Origin: Jejuia pallidilutea | Lineage (GTDB): Bacteria > Bacteroidota > Bacteroidia > Flavobacteriales > Flavobacteriaceae | Assembly: GCF_002973595.1 (NCBI RefSeq) | Contig: NZ_PVEO01000006.1 | Coordinates: forward strand, 186,001 to 250,000 | Direction of reading: 5' to 3' | Length of the DNA: 64,000 bases | Shown: one piece after another, positions 52,468 through 60,544 of the stretch | How positions within the stretch are numbered: the stretch's first letter is position 1 | Layout: each line of letters starts with the position of its first letter | Made by a program: the position numbers and the translations under genes | Notes under the pieces: model-generated | Told to the model about the DNA's origin: nothing | Seen by the model: only the letters and a program-made list of their open reading frames with translations | Databases searched by the model: none

Positions 52468-55154
52468 TGCGCACCATTATGAAAACACGTATAACCACAT
52501 GGTTGTGCTGTTTGTGTTGTGCTTTTAGTTTTAGTCAGTCTATAACAGAATTAGAATATTTTTATAATTCTGATCCCGGATTTGGCAATGGTACTAGCGT
52601 AACACCAAACGCTAATTCAGGCAACCTAACACAAAGCATTACCATAACAGCACCAACAGATGCTGCAGGGTTTAATACCCTTTATGTAAGAGCTAAAGAT
52701 GATGCGAATACTTGGAGTCTTTATTCAAATGCTATTTTTTACATCTTAGATAACGAAATAAGCACAATAGCAACAGAAATAACCGCTGCAGAGTATTTTA
52801 TAAATACCGACCCTGGTTTTGGCAATGGCAATACCATTATTGTAAATGCAAATACAGGAACTTTAACAGAAAATTTGGCAATACCAATTGGTTCAAATCT
52901 TAATGGTTTTAACTCTTTATACATAAGAACGCAGGACAATCTAGGGCATTGGAGTTTATATGATACTGTAAAATTCTATGTAATAGATGAATTAGGAACT
53001 GGTGCTTCAAACATTGCAGCCATGGAATATTTTATTGATACCGACCCTGGTTTTGGAAATGCGAATAGTATAGCTGTAAACTCTAATACAGGAAGCGTTA
53101 ATCAAAATATTAGTATTCCATTAGGTACCTTAGATGTTGGATTTCACGAATTATATATAAGAACACAAGATGATTTGGGTGAATGGAGTTTGTATGATAA
53201 ACGCACATTTTTTGTTACACCAGAACAAGCTGTATCTCCAATAGTTTCAGCAGAATATTTTTATGATACCGATCCTGGTTTTGGCAATGGTACAACAGTC
53301 GCCTTAACGCCTACCGGTAATACAGACGAATTTACAATAGATCTAAGCACCACAGAGATAAGTTGCGATTTTCACGACTTTTACATAAGACTTATAAACG
53401 AAGACGGTTCATGGTCTTTATATGATTATGGCTTACAGATTGAAGTATTTGATAATGCAGACCCCACAATTGTAGTGTTAGAAGATATAACTGTAGCACT
53501 GGATGTTTCGGGCAATGGAAGCATTACCATAGCAGATGTGGATAATGGAACGTTTGATGATTGTGAGTTGGTATCAGTAGTTTTAAATCAAACACAATTT
53601 AATTACACTTGTGCTAATTTAGGAGCCAATACGGTAACTATTACAGCAACCGATGCCGAGGATAAAGTAAGTACAGAAGATGTAACTATTACAGTAGTAG
53701 ATAACATAAATCCTGTGGCCATAACACAAAACATCACGGTTCAACTAGATGAAAATGGCGATGCTACTATTACACCAGCACAGATAAATAATGGATCTAC
53801 CGATAATTGTGGTGTAACAGGTTTTAGTTTAGATACTACAAATTTTAATTGTTCTAATTTGGGTACTAATACCGTAAACCTTACTGTTACAGATTCTAGT
53901 GGAAATTCTAATACAGCAAGCGCAACCGTAACCGTTGTTGATGAAGCAAACCCAACGGTTGTAACACAAGCAATCACTGTGAATTTAAATGCTAACGGAG
54001 AAGCTATTATTTCTGCTGATGCTATAGACAATGGTTCTACAGATAATTGCACCATAGTAAGTAGAATTTTGGATATATCTGCCTTTACTTGCGACGATTT
54101 GGGTGAAAATACAGTTACGCTTACAGTAACAGACCAAAATGGAAATTCTGAAACAGGTACAGCTATTGTAACGGTTCAGGACACTATAAACCCAACCGTA
54201 GTAACACAAAACATAACAGTGCAGCTTGATGCTTCAGGTAGTGCTACAATTATGGCATCTCAAATAGAGAACGGGTCTACAGACAACTGTGGTATTGTAA
54301 ATAGTAGTTTAGACATCTCTACTTTTAGCTGTGATGATTTAGGCGCAAATACGGTAACGCTATCGGTAACAGACCAAAGCGGGAATACGGGAACAGATAC
54401 AGCTTCAGTAACTATATTGGACGATATAAACCCAGTTGCCCAAGCTAGGGATATAACTGTAGAATTAGATCTTACAGGAAATGCAACGATTACTGCTAAT
54501 GATGTAGATAATAACTCTACTGATAATTGTAACATAGCTTCAATGGATATCGATATTGATAGTTTTACCTGTGCCGATATTGGGGCAAATACAGTAGTAC
54601 TTACTGTTGAAGATGCAAGTGGTAATTTAAATACAGCTTCGGCCGTAGTTACAGTTGAGGATAATTTAAATCCTGTAGCCGTGGGGCAAGATTTAACATT
54701 GGACTTATCAGGGAATCCTTCAATAAGTATAACGGCATCTCAAATAGATAATGGCTCGTTAGATAATTGTTCAAGCCCTACATTAAGCATTAATGTTGAT
54801 ACATTTACAGCGGTGGGAACATATCCCGTAGTTTTAACAGCTACAGATGCAGTTGGTAATGAAAACACAACTACGGTTACCGTAACTGTAACAGACTCAA
54901 CTTTAGGTATTAGTGACAATGATTTTTCAGCGTCTGCTATCAAACTTTATCCTGTTCCTGTTACAAATTACTTAAATATCTTATCGCCATTAGCTATTGA
55001 TGTTTTAACCGTTTATGATGTTACTGGAAAAGTAATAATGGAATTTAAACAACCACACAATAAAATTAATTTACAAAGTTTAACCAGTGGCGTTTATTTT
55101 TTAAGGTTTGAAGCTAAAAACAGTAAAGCCATAAAACGAATTATAAAAAAATAA
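52467..55154 (+). CDS. Repeat-rich T9SS surface protein with type A sorting domain
   Basis: 895 residues (or 891 from the ATG at 52479). A signal peptide ends SFSQS. Next come four copies of an about 80-residue unit beginning EYFxxxDPGFGNG and ending in WSLYD (residues about 25-325). Then six copies of an HYR-like unit with INPVAxxQNITVxLD, NGSTDNCG and NTVxLTVTDxxGN (about 330-800). The end is a type A T9SS sorting domain, from LYPVPVTNYLNIL to AIKRIIKK. It is coupled to the beta-helix gene by TAATG. A role as adhesin or matrix protein is inferred from the architecture. Confidence 0.9.
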   Translation: MRTIMKTRITTWLCCLCCAFSFSQSITELEYFYNSDPGFGNGTSVTPNANSGNLTQSITITAPTDAAGFNTLYVRAKDDANTWSLYSNAIFYILDNEISTIATEITAAEYFINTDPGFGNGNTIIVNANTGTLTENLAIPIGSNLNGFNSLYIRTQDNLGHWSLYDTVKFYVIDELGTGASNIAAMEYFIDTDPGFGNANSIAVNSNTGSVNQNISIPLGTLDVGFHELYIRTQDDLGEWSLYDKRTFFVTPEQAVSPIVSAEYFYDTDPGFGNGTTVALTPTGNTDEFTIDLSTTEISCDFHDFYIRLINEDGSWSLYDYGLQIEVFDNADPTIVVLEDITVALDVSGNGSITIADVDNGTFDDCELVSVVLNQTQFNYTCANLGANTVTITATDAEDKVSTEDVTITVVDNINPVAITQNITVQLDENGDATITPAQINNGSTDNCGVTGFSLDTTNFNCSNLGTNTVNLTVTDSSGNSNTASATVTVVDEANPTVVTQAITVNLNANGEAIISADAIDNGSTDNCTIVSRILDISAFTCDDLGENTVTLTVTDQNGNSETGTAIVTVQDTINPTVVTQNITVQLDASGSATIMASQIENGSTDNCGIVNSSLDISTFSCDDLGANTVTLSVTDQSGNTGTDTASVTILDDINPVAQARDITVELDLTGNATITANDVDNNSTDNCNIASMDIDIDSFTCADIGANTVVLTVEDASGNLNTASAVVTVEDNLNPVAVGQDLTLDLSGNPSISITASQIDNGSLDNCSSPTLSINVDTFTAVGTYPVVLTATDAVGNENTTTVTVTVTDSTLGISDNDFSASAIKLYPVPVTNYLNILSPLAIDVLTVYDVTGKVIMEFKQPHNKINLQSLTSGVYFLRFEAKNSKAIKRIIKK
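53703..54902 (+). repeat. Five exact-length 240-bp tandem coding repeats (HYR-like units 2-6)
   Basis: The codon beginning each unit (motif x-I/A/L-N-P) lies at 53703, 53943, 54183, 54423 and 54663, an unbroken 240-bp period. A related, 249-bp unit precedes them at 53454. The units differ by many substitutions while length is constant, which points to old duplication with purifying selection on length rather than recent expansion. Confidence 0.85.
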
Positions 55155-55196
55155 GTTATCCGTATTGCTCTTTAAAGCAAAAGGTTTTAAAAAAAT

Positions 55197-55242
55197 CCCC
55201 AGTACTGGGGATTTTTTTCTTAAAACGTATGCTATAGTTTTG
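55197..55242 (+). promoter_or_regulatory. Palindrome-24-minus-7 element, copy 4
   Basis: Perfect palindrome CCCCAGTACTGGGG at 55197-55210, 24-nt spacer, and perfect -7 box TAGTTTTG at 55235-55242, then GCTATTA at +5. ATG at 55274, 31 nt after the box. Confidence 0.9.
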
Positions 55243-55273
55243 AGCTGCTATTATTAACCAATTCAATTACAAA

Positions 55274-56617
55274 ATGAAAAATTCAAACTACATCTTTTAT
55301 TTGTGTTGCGTCATATCGCTAAATCTTTTAAATAGTCAAAGTTACGTAGGGCTAAATACCGATAATTATGCAGGTGTGCATAGTTTAATTCTCAATCCGT
55401 CTGGTGTTGTAGATTCAAGATTTAAAACTGATATTAATTTAATATCAATTAGTGCTTTTGGCGGGAGTGACTACTTTGGTATTAACTTTAATGATATTAT
55501 AAAAGCCGAAGATGGTTTTGACTTTGATTCTGATGTTGAAAAAACACCAACAAATGCCAATAATTTCTTTGTTAATACCGATATTCTAGGGCCATCGTTT
55601 ATGTTTAATTTATCACCCAAAAGCAGTATGGGTATTTTAAGTAGGGTGCGCGCAGTATTTAATTTACATAATGTAAGCGGTGAACTGTATGAAAACCTTT
55701 CAGATAATTTCGACACCAATGAAAACTTCAATTTTAATTCAACAGACGTAACAGGAACTGTTCATGCTTGGGCTGAAATTAGTCTCGTATATGGTAGAAT
55801 TCTTATTGATAGTAAAAAGCAATTTCTTAAAGGTGGTATATCCTTAAAGTATTTGCAAGGTGCGGGAGGCGTATTTGTTAATAGCCCAAATTTTACAGGT
55901 AATTACGATGCAACAAATGAAACACTAGCAACTACTGGCGCCTTAACTTATGGGACGAGTCAGGATTTTAATAATGATGACATAGAATTTAAAAATCTTA
56001 CTTCTGGTTTTGGTGCAGATATTGGCTTTACTTACGAATATAGACCACATAAGTTGCGAGATTCCCTAACCTCTAGAGCGCATAACAAGTATAAGTTAAA
56101 AATTGGTGCCGCCATAACAGATATTGGTTCAATAGATTATAAAGAAAGTACACTTACTACTTATAATTTAAATGCAACCGCTGATACATCAACATTTAAT
56201 GAAGAGGGAGATATTGAGCAATTTTTAGACGACAACTACAATGCTACAGAGACAACTATCAATCAAAAAATACAACTACCAACAGCATTAAGAGTACTAA
56301 TTGACTATCAAATACGACATAAAATATATGTTAGCCTACAAGGCAATTTGTCATTAAAAAATAAAAATACCGTTGGCACTAATAGCATTATAAATAATTT
56401 AGTAGTCTCACCAAGATTAGAAACGCGCCTTTTTAGTTTATACGCCCCTATTAGTTTTAGGGAATATGGCGATGTGGCTTGGGGCGCAGGTTTTCGTTTT
56501 TCTGGATTAACCATAGGTTCTGGCTCTATTTTATCCAATTTAATAACAGATAGCTCACAAACCACAGATGTTTATTTAGGGCTAAAAATACCAATATATC
56601 AGAAGCGTAAAAGATAG
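55274..56617 (+). CDS. Outer membrane barrel-like protein (DUF5723 type)
   Basis: 447 residues. A signal peptide (1-20) is followed by QSYVGLNTDNYAGVHSLILNPSGVVDSRFKTDINLISISAF, then DYFGINFNDI, and many alternating strands with glycine turns (GRILIDSKKQFLKGGISLKYLQGAGGVF, KLKIGAAITDIGSIDY). The last segment, DVYLGLKIPIYQKRKR, has a strand-like end. I associate this pattern with DUF5723 proteins of Bacteroidota, thought to be outer membrane barrels that partner surface proteins. Their function is not known. Here it lies between two T9SS cargo genes and carries its own copy of the shared promoter element. Confidence 0.8.
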   Translation: MKNSNYIFYLCCVISLNLLNSQSYVGLNTDNYAGVHSLILNPSGVVDSRFKTDINLISISAFGGSDYFGINFNDIIKAEDGFDFDSDVEKTPTNANNFFVNTDILGPSFMFNLSPKSSMGILSRVRAVFNLHNVSGELYENLSDNFDTNENFNFNSTDVTGTVHAWAEISLVYGRILIDSKKQFLKGGISLKYLQGAGGVFVNSPNFTGNYDATNETLATTGALTYGTSQDFNNDDIEFKNLTSGFGADIGFTYEYRPHKLRDSLTSRAHNKYKLKIGAAITDIGSIDYKESTLTTYNLNATADTSTFNEEGDIEQFLDDNYNATETTINQKIQLPTALRVLIDYQIRHKIYVSLQGNLSLKNKNTVGTNSIINNLVVSPRLETRLFSLYAPISFREYGDVAWGAGFRFSGLTIGSGSILSNLITDSSQTTDVYLGLKIPIYQKRKR

Positions 56618-56742
56618 CTCCTTTTTAAAACAGAATTATTTTGAATTAGTCACCTTAATAATTAAAACCAAGATTAATTTATCTAGATATTTTAATCTTT
56701 TTACATGTTATCGATAAAGTTTTCGATGATATACTTAAAAAT

Positions 56743-56788
56743 CCCCAATACTGGGGATTTTCTCGTTGTAATTAGTTCCATAAGTTTG
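56743..56788 (+). promoter_or_regulatory. Palindrome-24-minus-7 element, copy 5
   Basis: CCCCAATACTGGGG at 56743-56756, 24-nt spacer, perfect -7 box TAAGTTTG at 56781-56788, then GCTATTA at +5. ATG at 56827, 38 nt after the box. Confidence 0.9.
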
Positions 56789-56826
56789 AAAAGCTATTAA
56801 CACTAATTTTAAAAATCCCTCTCGTG

Positions 56827-59790
56827 ATGAAACAACTTTTACTATTTTTTAGTTTCGCCCTTTTTTTGCATACCAATACCTTCGCCCAGTGCCCAAACAT
56901 AGACACTGATAATGATGGCGTATTAGATTGTATAGACCCATGCCCTAACATGCCGACATCCAAAATTGGAAACCTGAGTTTTGAATCGGATTTTATTGGA
57001 TGGACTATTCCTCAAAACACAGCATCGTTTTCAATTAATCTAGAAACAAATAATATCTTGCATGGCGAAAAATCGCTTTACATTACTGCTCCTAACGCTT
57101 CCAATTTTGAAACTCACAGTATATATTCTGAAGAATTTACTTTAGAGGAAGGCGTGCCCTATAACTTCAAAATCCCTGTAAAACGTATTGGTAATATTGA
57201 TGGTGATGCCCTTAGATGGGTATTGGTTGACGAAAATGGCATCTATCGCCATTTTAATAATTATTATTCTTTCACAGAAGATTGGACATACATTTCTTTT
57301 GAAAATTTTTTGGTAGACTTCAGTAACTTTTCAAGTAATAAATTTAGACTACGCTTGGAGTTTGGTTTATCCACAACTGATATGGTAGTAGATAAAATAG
57401 AGTTTTACGAAAGCTCTCAAATTGTAGATCCAGCCTATTTGGACATGAACGCTGATGGTAACCCAGACTGTGTGCCATTTTCATCTGAATCTCATCCAGA
57501 TTATGATGCTCTAGTTACTTTTTATAACGCTTTAAATGGTGATAATTGGAACAATAATACCAATTGGTTAGATACTAATAAGCCTTTATCCTCTTGGTTT
57601 GGTATTACTGAAACCAATGGAAGGGTTACGCGTATACACTTACCACAAAATAATTTAAATGGCGCTCTGCCTAATAACATTAATAATCTTAGCTTTTTAA
57701 ACAGCCTAATTCTTAATACCAATGCTATTTCTGGCAACATACCCATAACATTAACTAATCTTACAAATCTTAATACATTACTACTAGCAGTAAATAATAT
57801 AACTGGAGGAATTCCTGCTGAATTAGGAAATATGACTTCCTTAAGCTATCTAAACTTAGGAGATAACCCCTTAGGTGGAACTATCCCAGCATCTATTGGA
57901 AACTTGACAAACTTATTCTACTTAGATTTTAGGGCGTGCAACCTTTCAGGTGAAATCCCCGAAGAAATAAACAACTTAACAAATTTATCCCAGTTGTTTT
58001 TGTTTTTAAATCAAATTTCTGGTGAAATCCCTCAAAATTTAAACAACCTCCTAAATCTTGAAATTTTACAATTGAGCGACAATAGACTCCAAGGAAATAT
58101 TCCAGATTTTACTTCTTTAAATCTCAATTATTTCAACATTAGCAATAACAATTTTCAGTTTGGGGATATTGAGGACGAGTTCCAGTCTTATCAAAATAAT
58201 ATTGCAGAATTTATTTATGCACCACAAAAAAACGTTGGAAATCTTTATAACGAAGCCCTAGAAATTGGTAGTTCCACAACATTTAATACCAACATTAGTG
58301 GTTCTCAAAACACCTATAATTGGTACAGATTAAATGCAGATGGTAGTGAGGGTGGTTTTGTAGCATCAGGAGAAAGTATAACAGTTAGTATTACCTCTGC
58401 AGAGGATTATAAATGGTTTTATTATTATCTAGCAACAAGCAGCATAGTTTCTGGCTTAACATTAAGAAGTGAATTTTTTAAAATAGATGATTTGCCTTCA
58501 AACCATCCAGATTATAATGCACTTATTGCTGTTTATAATGCACTTGATGGGCCAAATTGGAATGAACCTTGGGATATTACTGCCCCAATAAAAACATGGA
58601 ACAATTGGGATATTGGGTTTGATGATACAACTAATAGAGTAAATTATTTAAGCTTAAGCGGTAATGATAAAGTTGGAGAATTGCCTATGGAAATTGGAGA
58701 TTTGTCGGGTTTAAAGTCTTTATACGTTGAGTCTTCAGAAAACATAAATGGAAGCATTCCACCAGAAATTGGGAATCTGGCAAACCTTGAAAGCATATTC
58801 CTTTGGTATTGTGACTTTAGTGGAGAAGTGCCAATAGAAGTTTTAAATCTTAGCAATTTAAAAACTGTATTTATTGGAAACCAAAAGTCTGGTATGCTAT
58901 CATTAAGCAATGGTATTCCATCTACAATTTCTAACCTACAAAATCTTGAACAGTTAGACTTAAATGGTATTCCAATTTCTGGAGCTTTACCAAATGAGCT
59001 GTTTAACCTACCAAAGCTCGACTATATAGTTTTAAGTAACTGTGGCTTAAGCGGACAACTTTCACCTCAATTTGCAAACATTAACCAAGTACATTTGCTA
59101 AATAATAATTTTGAAGGCGCCATACCCCAAGAAATTCTTAATTCCTCTGGAAATTTCATGCTAAATATTAGAGATAATTATTTTGATTTTAATGATTTAG
59201 AACCTCTTGTACAGGCCAATAACTATACAAATTTAAATTACAGCCCTCAACGTACTAAAGACATAGCATTAGATTTAGAGTTTGCTCCTGGGGAGGACAT
59301 CACCCTAACCATTGATGATACAAGATTAAATAAAGAAAAAAACTCTAAAGATATTGGGGATACTTACCAATGGTTTAAAAATAATATAGCAATTACTGAT
59401 ACTAACGCTAGCTCGTACACCATAACAAATGCCCAAGAAACTGATAGTGGTGTTTATTACTGCGAAATAACAAATACCTTAGTTCCAGATTTAATAATAA
59501 AACGTGCCAATATTACCCTAAATATTGATGCGGCACTTTCTGTTAAAGATGAAGATGGCCATATGGTTAAAATATACCCAAATCCAGCTTCTAATCATAT
59601 CAATATAAAACTCAAATCTTCAGATATAGTACAAATGCATCTTTATGATGCGCAAGGCAGAACGGTTTTAAGTAGAGTATTAAAAACAAAAAATACGATT
59701 ATTGACATTAGCCATTTGAATGCTGGTATATATATTCTTAATGTAATGATGAATAATACAATTATTACAAACCGAATAATAAAACAATAG
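56827..59790 (+). CDS. LRR surface protein with type A T9SS sorting domain
   Basis: 987 residues from ATG at 56827 (a GTG one codon upstream is unlikely). After the signal peptide come a thrombospondin type 3-like calcium motif (CPNIDTDNDGVLDCIDPCPN, about 21-40), a jelly-roll-like domain about 45-200, then plant-type leucine-rich repeats (LxxLxxLxLxxNxLxGxIPxxIGNLxNL) in two blocks, about 220-440 and about 575-780, each opened by the motif HPDYxALxxxYNALxGxNWN. An Ig-like domain lies near 820-905. A type A sorting domain ends the protein (KIYPNPASNHINIKL to IITNRIIKQ). Probable surface adhesin. Confidence 0.9.
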   Translation: MKQLLLFFSFALFLHTNTFAQCPNIDTDNDGVLDCIDPCPNMPTSKIGNLSFESDFIGWTIPQNTASFSINLETNNILHGEKSLYITAPNASNFETHSIYSEEFTLEEGVPYNFKIPVKRIGNIDGDALRWVLVDENGIYRHFNNYYSFTEDWTYISFENFLVDFSNFSSNKFRLRLEFGLSTTDMVVDKIEFYESSQIVDPAYLDMNADGNPDCVPFSSESHPDYDALVTFYNALNGDNWNNNTNWLDTNKPLSSWFGITETNGRVTRIHLPQNNLNGALPNNINNLSFLNSLILNTNAISGNIPITLTNLTNLNTLLLAVNNITGGIPAELGNMTSLSYLNLGDNPLGGTIPASIGNLTNLFYLDFRACNLSGEIPEEINNLTNLSQLFLFLNQISGEIPQNLNNLLNLEILQLSDNRLQGNIPDFTSLNLNYFNISNNNFQFGDIEDEFQSYQNNIAEFIYAPQKNVGNLYNEALEIGSSTTFNTNISGSQNTYNWYRLNADGSEGGFVASGESITVSITSAEDYKWFYYYLATSSIVSGLTLRSEFFKIDDLPSNHPDYNALIAVYNALDGPNWNEPWDITAPIKTWNNWDIGFDDTTNRVNYLSLSGNDKVGELPMEIGDLSGLKSLYVESSENINGSIPPEIGNLANLESIFLWYCDFSGEVPIEVLNLSNLKTVFIGNQKSGMLSLSNGIPSTISNLQNLEQLDLNGIPISGALPNELFNLPKLDYIVLSNCGLSGQLSPQFANINQVHLLNNNFEGAIPQEILNSSGNFMLNIRDNYFDFNDLEPLVQANNYTNLNYSPQRTKDIALDLEFAPGEDITLTIDDTRLNKEKNSKDIGDTYQWFKNNIAITDTNASSYTITNAQETDSGVYYCEITNTLVPDLIIKRANITLNIDAALSVKDEDGHMVKIYPNPASNHINIKLKSSDIVQMHLYDAQGRTVLSRVLKTKNTIIDISHLNAGIYILNVMMNNTIITNRIIKQ

Positions 59791-59810
59791 TAGGCTGTAA
59801 ATTTAAAAAT

Positions 59811-59856
59811 CCCCAGTATTGGGGATTTTTTGTAACTGCATTATAGTCTAGCTTTG
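59811..59856 (+). promoter_or_regulatory. Palindrome-24-minus-7 element, copy 6
   Basis: CCCCAGTATTGGGG at 59811-59824, 24-nt spacer, perfect -7 box TAGCTTTG at 59849-59856. ATG at 59875, 18 nt after the box. The palindrome starts 20 bases after the previous stop. Confidence 0.88.
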
Positions 59857-59874
59857 AATATAATAAACGAATAA

Positions 59875-60270
59875 ATGATAGCCCACAAAGAAATTATTAA
59901 AACTATAAATACGCTAAAGAAAAACGAATCAAAACTTTCTAAGGAGGGCGTTTTAAAAGTTCTAGATGCTGCCAAGTCCATAACACAACATAAAGAAACA
60001 GTTGACGCGTTAATTCATTTTTTTCTTATTTTAAAAACCAATGAAACCGATTATGAAAAACCGCTAACAAAAAGAGAATTACAAATTTTAAAATTCATTG
60101 GAAACGGAGAAAGTTCCAACAGTATTGCAAACAAATTAAATTTAAGTATTTCTACTATTGAAACACATAGAAAAAATATTAGGAAAAAATTAAAATTATC
60201 GGGTAACGGAAAATTGCTGGAATTTGCAATAATTCATAATCTAAAGCAGCCAAGTTCTAAAAATTTATAG
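59875..60270 (+). CDS. Orphan LuxR-type DNA-binding protein
   Basis: 131 residues. The N-terminal 60 residues are helical with no receiver domain, and residues about 63-125 are a LuxR-type helix-turn-helix (LTKRELQILKFIGNGESSNSIANKLNLSISTIETHRKNIRKKLKL). The second helix pair contains THRKN, also found in the response regulator at 49592 (TVDTHRKNMARILGL), so both may read the same DNA site. Lacking a receiver, it is not phosphorylated by the usual route. It is the last gene of the cluster and carries its own copy of the palindrome, so autoregulation or relay is possible. Confidence 0.88.
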   Translation: MIAHKEIIKTINTLKKNESKLSKEGVLKVLDAAKSITQHKETVDALIHFFLILKTNETDYEKPLTKRELQILKFIGNGESSNSIANKLNLSISTIETHRKNIRKKLKLSGNGKLLEFAIIHNLKQPSSKNL

Positions 60271-60420
60271 TAGGGAAAAGTTAAGTTTAACTGTTGTATA
60301 ATAAAGGATTACTAAAAATGATATTTATATTTTTTACATGTTTTTAAAAATATAGATTTTTTTTACGCAACCTTTTACAAAAAACTGTATCTATTAATTA
60401 ACATCAACAGCCAAAACAAC

Positions 60421-60507
60421 ATGAAAATATTAATTATAATAAGCTTGCTCATTGTTGTAAACTTAATACTATTAGCTTTTAGTGTTAATAAAAAAACAGA
60501 ACCTTAA
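60421..60507 (+). CDS. Candidate 28-residue single-helix membrane peptide
   Basis: ATG at 60421, then a hydrophobic helix ILIIISLLIVVNLILLAF and a short polar tail SVNKKTEP. The stop codon lies within an intrinsic terminator hairpin that begins in the coding region. The preceding bases have AACATCAACAGCCAAAACAAC, a plausible A-rich leader without SD. Too short to test by composition alone. Confidence 0.4.
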   Translation: MKILIIISLLIVVNLILLAFSVNKKTEP

Positions 60508-60523
60508 TTAAGGTTCTGTTTTT
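60491..60523 (+). terminator. Intrinsic terminator with perfect 22-nt palindrome
   Basis: CAGAACCTTAA pairs with TTAAGGTTCTG (60497-60518), flanked by A and T runs. It is the 3' end of the small ORF and also lies 22 bases beyond the convergent M49 gene end (60545), so it may act for both. Confidence 0.75.
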
Positions 60524-60544
60524 GTTTTCTTTATGGGCTAGGGT

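Noticed and set aside
52530-54905. Repeat array as CRISPR
   Set aside because: The repeats are long, in frame, coding and diverged; there are no short identical repeats with unique spacers and no cas genes.
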